Assembly (NCBI GenBank): GCA_019321725.1
Contig: CM033120.1
Span: forward strand, 3,689,341 to 3,753,340
Origin: Paulownia fortunei
Taxonomy: Eukaryota > Streptophyta > Magnoliopsida > Lamiales > Paulowniaceae
Length of the DNA stretch: 64,000 bases
Direction of reading: 5' to 3'
Shown: in pieces, positions 36,482-49,004 of the stretch
How the letters are laid out: every line of letters begins with the position of its first letter
Numbering within the stretch: the first letter of the stretch is position 1
Position numbers and translations under genes: made by a program
The notes under the pieces: model-generated
Seen by the model: the letters and a program-made list of their open reading frames with translations, nothing else
Databases searched by the model: none
What the model was told of the DNA's origin: nothing

Positions 36482-37763
36482 GGTACAAATCGTAAGTGTA
36501 CGGTGTCAACAGATAATAAAGAGTGAGTTGAATATTATATCACTAGAGAGTGCATGTGTGAGTACCAAATATAAATTAACTATACTATATTTGACCAAAC
36601 GATTATAGTGGTGAATAAATTAAAATGCGATAACCACTAAGTTGACAAAATTAACTAAAACTTAAGGAGACTAAGGGATTGAATTCAATACTAAGGAGAA
36701 TCAAGACATTAGATTGTTGTTCTATTGCATTGTGAATTCTTACAAGTTAGTGATTATGATTGATATTGAATTGTGTGACAGAGGGAACTCCAATTTTATA
36801 TGATACTCTTTTTCAAGATGTACCACACTTATTACTAGAAAGCAACCGATATATTCCTATATAAGTTAAGCTATCTAATAATGCATTAGGCTTCATGGTT
36901 TCCTCTAGCTTTCGACTGTCAAATCTATGACTACTGCATGTGCTAACTCCTATATTCTTTTAGTGATCTAGCCCACGGCATACACTACACAAACACTTGT
37001 TATGATACTACCTCCCGATCTCAATCACAACAATAAAGTTCATCTCAAAATTGGTCAAATTTCAAGAAACATTAAAAACATAGTGCATGCTCATCACAAA
37101 TCAACAATCATCTACACCACATACAAGTCAATAATTCACAACTTCATAGAAACGGCTTTCCAAGTCTTGACAAAAGTGAATTACTTCATATTAAAATTAA
37201 GCAAGCACCAGGTATTTCCAACATCACGATTCTTACAAATTTCTCAAACTAAACAAAATGAAAAAAGAAATTAAAGGAGAAGATTATAACAACTAAGTGA
37301 TTCTTTACCTTTTCAAAATCTTCAATGCCCAATGAAACTCCTCATCTTCTTGTCTTCAAATCCCAAGCTCCTTGGTGAATAGGTAATAGATGTGTATTTT
37401 CTAGGTGTGGTGTGTGAATAAATAAATAGAAATATATATTTTGGGTAGAGAAAAAAATGTGTGTATCAATTTAGGTGTAGAGTGTATGTGTGTTGAATTG
37501 TATGTTGAATGTTGTGCCTTTTGTGTATTGTTCCAGAAAATATATATAAGCATGTGTGTATCTCTCATTTGTATGATGCAATTGTATGTGTATAGTGTAT
37601 CTAATAGGAGTGTATCTAATAGGGGGTCACATGATGTGTGTGATGTATGTAGTGTATCTAAGGTATGGGAAATAAGAAAGATGCCAAAATGAGCCTTTTT
37701 GTGCTATTTGTCACCAAAATCCCGCTGAAGAATATTTTTCCATTATGCACAATGGAGCCACGG
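36482..37763 (-). repeat. LTR of element A3, PBS-proximal part
   Basis: It is a family A-type LTR on the minus strand; the end CACCGTACACTTACGATTTGT corresponds to CACCGTGCACTTATGGCTTGC in A1. The LTR is interrupted at 37,763 by a C solo LTR and resumes at 40,474. A GT-rich section with a 16-bp tandem (AGTGTATCTAATAGG) lies near 37,590-37,625. No PBS is visible beyond 36,482. Confidence 0.6.
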
Positions 37764-40473
37764 TGTAACACCGACTATTCAACAGCTATATATAAAACAT
37801 AATTTAACATGATAGAACTTGTATGTAAATGAGATATCTTTTTTTTTGTGTAACACTTTAAAAAGATAAATTACTTTTTACACGCATAACCCTATTTAAA
37901 ATACTTTCTCACATATGTCATGTATATAGCAGGATCAATATTTATATAAAAGCGCAACACCTACAACGACCATAATATTTACATACTTGTTTACAGTAAA
38001 GTTTTAAAAGTGAAATATAATGTCAGTCTCAAAATATAATACAACAGACTCAAAATAAAACAAGTCAACAAAATAGCCCAACAGGTCGTCGTCCATGTAC
38101 ACACTCCCTCAGACACCTGCAGAAGCTCCAACAGCCGCCTAACCAGTAAAAGATGCTTCAAGCATTGTCGTGCTCACCTACAATGCATAAATTATATGAG
38201 CTAACACTCAGCAAGTAAAGATTATGCATGTCAAAGAATAATTCACAATATCAAGTCATGCATCTCAAAATGCTATGCCCACAATGCAATTCCATGCATC
38301 AAAATATTTCTCTCAAAATTATTTTTTTCTTGAGCCCCTGACCAATGCTACTATCCCATGCACCGAAAAAGAGCTCTGCATACCGTCATAATCCAATAGC
38401 TAATAATGATATAAGCATACAAATCCATACATACTCACACGCATGCAAATCTATGCATGTGACCCTGCAAATCCATGCATACAACCATACAAATCCATGT
38501 ATGCTTCGGTGTACTAGTAGTGGTCAGCAAAATATTTTCCTTACTCAGAATCATGCCGTGCAATGCAAGATTTATTATAATGCTCGTATATGATGCATGC
38601 ACGTGCTAAGCCCATGTATGTATGCTCAGTGGACATGAATAACAGTAATAAGTGTCCTCTGCTATGCATATATGATCTATTGTATTACATATAAATAATA
38701 CATTTACTATGTCTATGTATTGTAGTTGCAAATGAATCTTTACTTACCTTTTACTTAGTTGGTGGCTTAGTCTAGATTTGTTTAGTATTCCTCTCCAACA
38801 TTAGATGTAAAATTATCTGTAATATTACCCAACATCAAGCACCATTTCCAATTTGGCAAGTTGAAAGCACAAAATCTCATATTAAGACCTTAAACACCAA
38901 GCTATCTAGATAACAATCAGGCTTTCACAAACTAGAACTCAATATAGTCTATCAAATACCTTAATTTTTCATCTTAAATATATATAAACATCATGTAATT
39001 GAAGTATTATCACTCTAATAGCATGTACCTAATTGTTAGAACTCAATAGCAACATGTTTAGGTTGAAACATACTAAGTTATCAAATGGGACAGATTTTCG
39101 CCTTCTAATTTCCTTGCTGCCACATTAGGTTTCATAGACATTTTGACATCCTTAGGAATATTTATTCACTCTAAAATTTTTATCACACTTAGATAACATG
39201 AAGAAAAATATAACCATGTCATAAAGTTTCCAAAACACATGGGTTTATGTCCTGTAATTCAGTCCCCTTCAAAACACAACAGAATAGATATTCTTACTTT
39301 GGCAGTTTTGAGTATTTCTTCAATATCATGCCTAATTTCAATTTCTAACCAATAAAAATTTATTCCAATACTCTTAACCTATATATAAACATGTATATGA
39401 TAATAATTACATATTTTATTCAACATACCATACACTTTTGAAGCCTAAAACACAATAATACAGCAAGGTGACAGTTTCTAGCACAAGTATTTTCTATCAA
39501 GTATTTGCAACCAAAAACCCTTTCTTTGTACACCAACGCCTATCTAATAACATAATAACACATTTATAAATAATATTCAAAGCTTAATAATCCAATAAAC
39601 CTCAAAATAAATTTGAAAGTCATGCTAAACCCGTAGGTTAAGCTCACCTTACACAGTTTTCTACTTGAACTTGGTTATTTCTCCTTCCCTTTGCTTGTTT
39701 AGCCTCCTTTTTCGGTTGGAATCACTTAGGACCTATTTAGAGAGCTTTTTATATGTATTTAGAAGCTGAAATGGTGCAGAAGAAGGTTCAAGTTGTGGCT
39801 GTTAGCTTAAGAGTGAAGAATAGGTTGAGGTGCTAGCTTGATAAGTCTAAGCATGAGGTGGTATGTAATGGTATAATTTGATTTTCTCCCTTATCTTGCA
39901 GCCCTAATCTTGTGTGTCTCACATATTCTTATTTGGTTGCAACCTATCTTAGTCACCATTTATTCCCGTAGCTAATTCCTATTTCCGTTCATTAGGTTCT
40001 TCACCCAAAAAATCATCGGTTCTTGCCTGATTCATAAGTTTGTGCACTGATAGTGTTACAAACTTATGAACCTAGCTATATAACATTTAAATTATAGTAT
40101 TGTATGTCTAGTTGTCCTAAATGTATGATTTAAATATACATATAATATTAAAATTCATGATCAAACTGACTCATTTTCTATAAATTTTTCGGTGACACTT
40201 TTCGAACTCCTAAGGTTACCATGTGTAACCTAGCGCTATTTACTATATTGATACCTAAATTTCTTCTTATCTCAATACAAAATCAACTACTTAGATTAGG
40301 GGATTCGATAATCAATACCATGCGAGAGTTTTAAAATCAAGTTTAATAATTAAGAATGCCGTATAAAATAAAATAAATTATATAATATCATACCAATGCA
40401 ACTAGCACGCAATTAACATGTAATGCATAAATCATATTTGGCCAGGTGAGTAGTGAGAGGTTCGGGTATTACA
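37764..40473. mobile_element. Family C solo LTR with 5-bp target duplication
   Basis: This 2,710-bp unit begins TGTAACACCG and ends GGGTATTACA, flanked by CACGG (37,759-37,763) and CGCGG (40,474-40,478), one mismatch. It is homologous throughout to 46,105-49,004 (inverted). TG...CA termini with a 5-bp duplication indicate an LTR left after recombination. Long LTRs beginning TGTAACACC are common in Tekay/Del chromoviruses, but no internal region is here to confirm that. The RY and G-box cluster is described separately. Confidence 0.75.
38594..38605. promoter_or_regulatory. Overlapping RY motif and G-box in C LTR (copy 2)
   Basis: TGCATGCACGTG combines an RY core (CATGCA) with a G-box (CACGTG). 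The same composite is conserved in copy 3 at 48,165-48,176. RY sites bind B3 factors of the ABI3/FUS3/LEC2 group and G-boxes bind bZIP/bHLH factors (established knowledge). Function here is inferred. Confidence 0.45.
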
Positions 40474-40748
40474 CGCGGCTCGAAAATTTCTATTTTAAAA
40501 TTTTTACATTGGGGCTACGACCTGGAATTTCTAGGTCGTGGCTCCAAGCGCATTGTTCATTTGGGGTGCCTAGAATTTTTGGGTCGCTGCTCAGACCTTT
40601 TTTTTTCTTTTTTTTTGTGTATTCCATATTTCAACCTCATTTTTTCCAACTTTGTACCTACACACAATATCACAAATCAATTGTAAGGCAAACGTGTGCA
40701 ATTGTGCTCATAAAGGTCTCAAAAATATCACAATTTATGAGTTTATTA
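40474..40748 (-). repeat. LTR of element A3, outer part
   Basis: It continues the LTR interrupted at 37,763. Its minus-strand start (TAATAAACTC, where TGATAAG is expected) directly follows GTTTGGGGGTAGT, a PPT like that of A1. It contains an imperfect palindrome CGACCT...AGGTCG near 40,519-40,540. Confidence 0.6.
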
Positions 40749-43700
40749 ACTACCCCCAAACTTACCTTTTTGCTCGTCCTTGAGCAAAACTCAAAATCAA
40801 ATACATAGTCTCATACTTTGATCATGAATTATTAAGCTTGATCAACCATTTCAAATGCCTTATCAATCTTTATTACACATAAATCCAAAGATTAGTTACA
40901 AAGCTAGTTGGTTGATACTACAAAACTTGTGTTTCATCAATCTAGTCATAAATTCAAAACGTGTATATGTGCAGTATCAAGCTCAAGTTTCATGCATGCA
41001 TTTTAGGTATGAATTTCACAACCAATGACCCCCTTGGTATAAACAAGGAGTCTCTTTTATGCTCAATAGGCTTGATTTTCCTACACTTTCTCCACTAATA
41101 TTATAACACCCCTTAACTTAACTACATAACCTAAATAAGCTGATATAATTAAGTCAAGAAATGTTAACTTTTCATAAATACTAGAGTTATGATTTTAATA
41201 AAAGTTTCCCTTTTTGGCTATAAGAGAAAGAACTTGAATTCATTTGTTGTTTTATTTTATTTTAAACACACCCTATACATAAATCAAAACTGAGTACATC
41301 TATTTACAAAACCATAACAGAGCGGTTTATTTAAAAATAAAATAACTCGAAGCATGGTATATGAACAAATCTTTGTCCAGCCACTCTGGAGACTTAGTCA
41401 ACCTCTAAACTTGTACATTTCCACTTGTACCACATGAATCTAATGAGCTAAAGGCTCAATAAGGTGAGACTGATGCAATGACAAATAACACACATGCACA
41501 TCTCATAAATCATTAAATGCATTATTCAATTTAATAACTTTCATTCATAAATCATTCTTTATGGCCCTTGAAGTGTGGTACCTAACTAATAGCGATAGAC
41601 CATAGTTTTTGGAACCTGTTCATAATGATTGGCCAATAAGATAAATAATATGGGGTTCATACTTGGTCTTTCAACCTTAGGTATTAGCCGTATTCTGTCT
41701 CATTCATTGTGGCTTTTCTATACCGATTTTTCAACCTCAAGTATTTGCCACCATTTATTGGGTCCACTGGTCCCTCCCGCGTCCCTTGTCTACCCGACCA
41801 TCATTTGACAAATAATGAAAATCACATTAAAATATGAACAACATTTTATGATTCTTGTGATACATCAAATGAAAGTCTCAACTTACCCCAAGTTCACTTT
41901 GTGCTAAGTGAAAAGGTCAATCTTTTTGGAAGATAGGATGTGTAAAAGACCTAACATAATCAAATCATGTACCTTTCAATATCCTTTTAATAAATCACAT
42001 AATCTATTCTATTTAAAATCATATACACTTTTCAATCTTTTGTAAATAATTTCATATCAATTACATGACCTCAAAACTAATGCATACTCCATATTTTACT
42101 ACTAATTCAAGGCATTAAACAATAGGGCAACCACCAAATCACTAATAAATCAAACATAAATATTAGGACAACCCCTAAAATATGAACACAATCCAAATTA
42201 AAATAACATGAATTTGGTTCTAACTTAAATTATTTCTAACTTTCAATTAAGCAAACTAATTGTTATTATTCAAATCATTTTTAGGCACTTCCAAACACAA
42301 TATAAGTATTACAAGATTAATAGAAACAAGTAAATTAAGTATATTTCACAAGAATATCAATTTTGCTAGAAATTAGCTTAACTAGCTTGGTTTCGACTTC
42401 AAGTTTAACCAATTTAAGTTTTCAATCATACAAAAAGATACTAAAATATGTAACCATCCAAGATACCATAAATTCATCTTAAGAAATATTGAAAAAGAAG
42501 ATACCTTGATTAGATTGGAATTAAACTCCAAAATCAATGATTTTCAAGCTTAAAATGGTAGAAACTTGTTCTAGTTTGTGTTCTATGGATTTATATGAAT
42601 TGAATTCAATTTTTGTGAGTATGAGAGTATAAAAATTTGGGAGAAACTTGAAGAAAAAGGGCTGGTTATTTTTTAGGAGCTTTCAGAAGAAAATATAGCT
42701 AAAATGACTTTTTTAACATTTCAAAAAGAGGTAAGTGGAGGGTGATGATTAGTTGCATCATGCTTGGTGTCTTCTTATGCCAAAAGCCACATTTATAGGC
42801 TAGGAAAATGAAAAAAATTGATGCTTTGGTGTTATAATCAAGTTTAATGTAGTTTAGAATGATTTCATGCAACCTAGTCAACCTACCAATCAAATTGCAT
42901 CATTTTGCATACTTTTAGTTTTTAGCCAAATGTAACATATGTCAAGTAAATATTTAGGAAAATAATCACTTTAGAATGTAACAAGTATGGAGCAATACAA
43001 ATAATTCATTTTATAGCCATTCAACACATCAATCTTCCTTAATCGAGATACCGAGTTTTTCACCGCAAAAAGACACTTAAAGAATATGTTAAATCAAAAA
43101 ATAAAAGTTTGATCTCATATTTCATATACTAATACATGTTAAAAGCATAACTGGAGCATATAGTAACAATTATTCATGTTCATGCAATCATGCTAATTGT
43201 ATGCCATAATCCCATAATGTGTATTGATTAGATGCATATTCATGTAAGATGCTTATTATTGGCTATGCAGGAGATAATTGGACATTACAAATGTAGACAA
43301 CACCACAAACTTAGATCAAAAGGAGTTTAATAAGCTTGTAATGCAAGACCTAGGTTTTGGCTTACAAAGAAATTAGGTAAGGATAACACAAAATAAGAGA
43401 GTTAAGTACTTTTGCACTTCAACATCTTTATTCTCCTCGTTTCTTTTTTCTTCCACACTTTTCTCCATTATGCTTTTTTGGGATTCATGTTTTCATCATA
43501 TTCTTTTTCAATAACTTTTTTTTTCTTTTACTTCTTTTCTTTTTTGCAAATATTTCTTTTCTTTTTTTTTCTTTTTTTCATGAATCCCAAAGCTTCATTT
43601 CTTATTTTTTTACTTTCACAACCCTCAAACTTGTTTCTTTTCACCAACATGACTTGTGATAGTTTTCTTGCACATTTTCCTTGCTCATACCCTTGAATAC

Positions 43701-44110
43701 ATTCATTCATGCCCTCAACATGTCTCCATATGACCCATTAATAAGATTGTATACAAAATATTACATCTTAAGCTCTCTTAGGGACAATTATTAGTTTTTC
43801 GGACTATAAAGGGTAGGTATAGCGAGCTTCAAGAAACGAAGTCGAATGGTGGTCGTTCATATGTATTGCACATGTCATTCTTTAAAAAAGGATCAAAGGG
43901 GTAACTAGTCAATAAAAATATGATTATGGTAGGCACAAACGAGTCAAAAATAGCCTAAGTTATTTTCAAGCTTGCTAGTTATCTAGGATTTCGCTTCAAA
44001 GAGTAATTGAGCAAGTTCTAAAACACTAGTAAATAACCAATATAACTCATTGAAAGTAAAATTTAATATCAAGTAGCACATAATTTATAAGATTTCGACA
44101 CAACGTGCTT
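40749..44110 (-). mobile_element. Internal 3' region of element A3, split by D solo LTR
   Basis: It matches A1's noncoding tail (13,612-14,730) on both sides of the D insertion, including the homopurine (minus) tract near 43,430-43,590. It ends at 44,110 within TTCGACACAACGTGCT, where the copia LTR fragment begins. The gag/protease relic and PBS of A3 are therefore missing. Confidence 0.7.
41102..43289. mobile_element. Family D solo LTR with 5-bp target duplication
   Basis: This 2,188-bp unit starts TATAACACCCC (probably TGTAACACCCC originally) and ends GGACATTACA, flanked by AATAT (41,097-41,101) and AATGT (43,290-43,294). The empty site is seen in A1 near 13,960 (CACTAATATAGACAC). A truncated inverted copy lies at 8106-10,187. 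No coding sequence was recognised. Confidence 0.75.
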
Positions 44111-44612
44111 GATCAGATGGTTGAAATTGATCCTTGGCAATAGCTCACTATAAGAGGTGTGGACCTTTACAGAGAGTTGCAATCGAACGGTTGAGATTTC
44201 TTGGCAAAGGGTTCACTATAAGGGTGTGGATCTTCATAGAGGGATACAATCATACGTCTCAGATTAATCCTGACTGAAAATTATACCCACTTATGAATTT
44301 GTACCACAACTCTTCAAAAACTATAAATAGACCCCCATATTTCATCATTTTCCTTCATTAATTCTCTTCTTATCCTCCTCTCAAGTTTAATAGAGAGTTC
44401 TAAATATTTTGATAAGTTCGATGATCTTGTGATTTGTAGTGCAACTATCACAAGATATAAAATCATTGTATCTTGAGAGACGATACGTAAGCACTAACTA
44501 TGGGGCAATTTCGTCTTAAAAAAGAAGAGTCTAACTCTTTTTTCGATTCTAGTTGTTATTCTGCCAAAATACTTTGAGCTATTTTGATATTATATCTACT
44601 AAATTCCCAACA
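44111..44612 (+). repeat. Truncated 5' LTR of Ty1/copia element
   Basis: It matches the last ~500 bases of the 3' LTR (51,978-53,138) and ends CCCAACA. It starts inside the LTR's ~70-bp tandem repeats, so the outer half is missing. A strong TATA box, CTATAAATAG, is at 44,321-44,330. The usual initiator-Met primer-binding sequence does not follow; the sequence after the LTR is ATTTTAAGATG. Confidence 0.75.
44321..44330 (+). promoter_or_regulatory. TATA box in copia 5' LTR
   Basis: CTATAAATAG is conserved in the 3' LTR at 52,839-52,848. It is the predicted core promoter of the element. Confidence 0.7.
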
Positions 44613-44643
44613 ATTTTAAGATGAAATTATTGTGTAGTTCAAA

Positions 44644-46104
44644 ATAGCTACAACGTCAGCAATACCTATTTTACCAACTTCAGCTCATGGAGAGAAACTA
44701 GAGAAGTTCATCGGAACTAACTTTAAAAGGTGGCAACAGAAGATGTTGTTATGCCTGATGACCTTGAACCTAGTAAGGTTCTTGAGAGAGGATGCCCCCA
44801 CTGTGGGAGAGGATGAACAAGATCCTCAAAAGATGGCGGCGTTTGATGCATGGGGTGGTCACAGTAACTTCATGTGCAGGAACTATATCCTAAATGGACT
44901 GGACAATACACTATATAATGTGTATTATTCAGTGAAGACAACTAAAGAGCTGTGGGATTCACTTGAGAAGAAGTACAAAATAGAAGATGCTAGCTTGAAG
45001 AAATTCATAGTCGGCAAGTTTCTAGACCTCAAGATGGTGGATTCTAAAACTGTGATGGATCAAGCCCAATAGTTGCAAATAATCTTGCATAACATACGTG
45101 ATGAAGATATGCAGCTCAGTGAATCATTCCAAGTAGCTACTATTATTGAGAAGCTGCCACCACTGTGGAAAGACTTCAAGAACTACCTGAATCACAAGCG
45201 GAATGAGATGGGACTTGAGGATTTGATTGTCAGATTGCGGATTGAAGAAGATAACCGCAAATCTGAAATTAAGTCTGGTAAGTTGCCTATGGAAGCTAGG
45301 GCAAACTTGATGGAACTAAATGCTTGCAAGAAGAGGAAGCACCCGGGAAATGGCTAGAAATAGGGAAAGGCAAAGAAGTTCAAAGGGAACTATTACAACT
45401 GTGGCAAGCCAAACCACAAGGCTAGGGATCATCGACTTCCAAAGAAAGGCAATCAAAACCAGGTGCATGTGACCGAGGACAAGACAATACCAGTGGACAT
45501 GACAGAGCTGGACTTGTCAGCTATCATGTTTGAAGCCAACTTGGTGGATAACCCAAGAGAGTTGTGGGTCGATATAGGTGCAACACACCACATTTGCTCC
45601 GATAAAGAGATGTTTTCATCTTATATTCCAAGCAATGGAAGGAAGCTGTATATGAGAAACTCTGCAACTTCCAATATTGTCGGTCTAGGCAAATTAATTC
45701 TGAAGATGACCTTGGGCAAAGAACTAACCCTTGTTGATGTGCTACATGTCCCAGGCATTCGCAAGAACCTGGTGTCCGGCTCCTTATTAGTTAAAGCTGG
45801 ATTTAGACTAGTGTTTGAGTCTAAAAAGTTTGTACTTACTAAAAATGGATAGTTCATAGAAAAGGGATACTTAGAAAAAAGACTGTTCAGGATGATTGTA
45901 ATGAATGCACTCCGTAACTTTGAAAGCAATAAAGTTAAATCTTCTTCTTACTTGATTGAGTGTTCAAATTTATGGCATGTTAGATTGGGACATATTAATT
46001 TTAACACTTTGCGCAGACTAGTAAATTTATATTTACTTGCTTCATTTAAGTTTGATTCACAACATAAGTGCGAAATTTGTGTTGAGGCAAAAATGATCAA
46101 AACA
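44644..46104 (+). pseudogene. Ty1/copia gag, protease and pre-integrase (5' half of polyprotein)
   Basis: One reading frame runs from a lost start (ATA at 44,644 where ATG is expected) through a copia gag (NFKRWQQKMLLCLMTLNL, YNVYYSVKTTKELWDSLEKKY, IIEKLPPLWKDFKNYL). TAG stops lie at 45,070 and 45,355. The zinc knuckle near 45,390 ([15 protein letters not shown]) has lost its first and last cysteines. Protease at 45,463-45,852 has [10 protein letters not shown] instead of DTGA/DSGA. The pre-integrase zinc finger region (LWHVRLGHINFNTLRRLV, HKCEICVEAKM) is split by a family C LTR at 46,105. It resembles Tork-like copia elements. Confidence 0.85.
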
Positions 46105-49004
46105 TGTGATACCCGAGCCTCTTACTACTCACATAGCCAAATATGATTCATGCATTACGTGTTAATTTTATATGCTATTTGCATTTCTATTGACATTGCA
46201 TAATTTATTTCATTTTATACGATATTCTTGAATATTAAACTAAATTCTGAAGTTCTTGCACGGTATTAGTTATTGAATTTTCTAATCTAAGTAGTTGATT
46301 TTATATTGAAATAATAAGAAAATGAGGTGGATCAATATTAGATATAGATGGGATATATAGGTTATAATTTTAGAAGTGTTAAAAGTGTTACTAGTAAGCT
46401 TATACGGTTTAATTTGATTTGATCAAGTTATTTCAAAAGTATATATTTGTAAATTAACATACTTGGGATATTAGACATGATATAATGTGATTTAAGTGTC
46501 CTATTACAAGGCCCATATATGCATATGATTTTAGAAATGCAAACTTGATATTTCGTTAGGAATCGGATGTGAATCGGTTTGGAGATCGAATGAACGGACA
46601 TAGGAAATAACTATGGGAATGAATGGTGACTAAGATAGGTTGCAACCAAATAAAAATAGATGAGACACACAAGATTAGGGCTGCAAGATAAGGGAGAAAA
46701 TCAGATTTTGCTATTTACTTGCCACCTCATGCTTTCTTATTAAGCTTAAGCTAACATCTCAAGCTAACACCTCAAACCCTTCACCCTTAAGCAACGACCA
46801 GACCCTCATTTCAGCCATTTTCATCTTCCAAACACACACCTTAAGGTATCCAAGTGATCCAAATTGATTCCAAGTTGAAATAAAAGCAAGAAAAGCAAAG
46901 GAGAAGTGATTACCATCAAGTTAACCTCAAAATCTGCATAGGTAACACTTATCTACGGTTTTATCTTTGATTTTTAGATTATTATGAATGGTTTTATTGT
47001 TTATTAAGCTTTCAATATCTCTTATAAAAGCTTTAGGAAGTTTTTGGTTAGACTTTGGTGCACAAAGAAAGGGTTTTTGATGACAAACACTTAATAGGAT
47101 ATACTTGTGGTAGAAACTGTCATCTTACTGTTTTCTTGTGTTTTAGGCTTCAAAAGTGTATGGTATGTTGAATAAAACTTATAATTATTACCATTTACAT
47201 AACCATATATGAGTTAAGAGTGTTGGAATGAAGTTTTATCAGTTGAAAATTGAAATAGAGAATGATATTGGGGAAACACTCAAACTGCCAAAATAGCAAA
47301 ATCTGTTCTGGTGTGCTGTGAAGGAGACTGAATTAGGGGAGCTAAATCCATTATTTTTGATAATATTATGACCTGATTGTCTCCTTATATATGTTATCTA
47401 AGTATGGTGAAAATTTTGTAGTGATTGAATATACTTAATGGTGCCAAAACCATTAATATCATGAAGTGTGCAAAACTGTCACGGTAGGAAACAATCTGTT
47501 TCAGTATGTCGTGAAGAGAGCTGAACTTGGAAAGCTATATCCATGATTTTTAGAAATTCTATGATATGGTTACATTTATATACATGTTATCTAAGTGTGG
47601 TAAAAATTTGGGAGTTATTGGATATGCTTAGGGATGTTAAAATTATCATGCAACTAAACTTGACAGCAAGAAAATATGAAAATGTGAATCTGCCACATTT
47701 GATCACTTAGCATGTTTTAACCTAGACATGTTGCTATTGAGTGTTAACAATTAGGCACATGCTATTAGAGTTATAATACTTCAATTACATGATGTTTGCA
47801 TGTATTTAAGATGAGAAATTGAGGTATTTGAGGGGCTATATTGGGTTCTAGTTTGTGAAAGCTTGATTGTTAGCTTATAGCTTGGTGTTTAAGGTCTAGT
47901 ATGAGATTTTGTGCTTTCAACTTGCCAAATTGGGAATGGTGCTTGATGTTGGGTAATATTACAGGCTATTTTACATCTAAGGTTGGAGAGGAATACTAAA
48001 CAAATTTAGACTAAGCCACCAACCAAGTGAAAGGTAAGTAAAGATTTATTTGCAACCACAATGCATAGACATAGTAGATGTGTGAATTATATGTAATATC
48101 ATAAATTATATGTGCATAGTAGAGGGCTCTCCATTGAACATACCTACATGGGCATTGTCATTAGCACGTGCATGCATCATATACTAGCATTGTAATAAAT
48201 CTTGCATTGCAGGACATGATTCAGAGAAAGGAAAATGTTTTGTTGACCACTACTAGTGCACCGAAGCATGCATGGATTTGCATGGTGTTATGCATGGATT
48301 TGCAGGTTCGCGTGCATGGATTTGCATGCGTATGAGTATGCATGGATTTGCATGCTTATATGATTATTGGCCATTGGATTATGGCGGTATACAGAGCTCT
48401 TTCCGGTGCATGGGATAGTAGCGTTGGTCAGGGGCCCAAGAAAGAAATGATTTTGAGAGAAATATTTTGATGCATAAAATTGCATTGTGAGCATAGCATT
48501 TTGAGTTGCATGACTTGATATTGTGGATTATTCTTTGACATGCATAATCTTTACTTGCTGAGCGTTAGCTCATATAGTTTATGCATTGTAGGTGAGTACG
48601 ACGATACTTGAAGCATCTTTTATTGGATGGACAGCAGTTGGAGCTCCTGCAGGTGTCTGAGAGAGTGTGTACATGGGTGACGACCTGTTGGGCTATTTTG
48701 TTGGCTTGTTATATTTTGAGTCTGTTGTATTATATTTTTAGACTGGTACTATATTTCGCTTTTAAAACTTTACTGTAAATAAGTATGTAAATATTGGGTC
48801 GTTGTGGGTATTGAGCTTTTATATAAATACCGATCCTGCTATATACATGACATGTGTTATAAAGTATTTTAAATAGAGTTGTGCATGTAAGAAATGATTT
48901 ATCTTTTCTTAAAGTGTTAAAAAAAAATATTCCATCAATGCACACAGGTTCTATCATGTCAAATTATAATATATATCTAGTTGTATGGTAATAGGGGTGT
49001 TACA
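46105..49004. mobile_element. Family C solo LTR with perfect AAACA duplication
   Basis: This 2,900-bp unit starts TGTGATACCCG and ends GGGGTGTTACA. AAACA occurs on both sides (46,100-46,104; 49,005-49,009), and the copia frame continues in phase across it. It is an inverted homologue of 37,764-40,473. It contains four near-tandem TGCATGGATTTGCATG-like motifs at 48,266-48,360. Confidence 0.85.
48165..48176. promoter_or_regulatory. Overlapping G-box and RY motif in C LTR (copy 3)
   Basis: CACGTGCATGCA is the reverse complement of the composite at 38,594-38,605. More RY cores (TGCATG) lie 100-190 bases away at 48,266-48,360. Confidence 0.45.
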
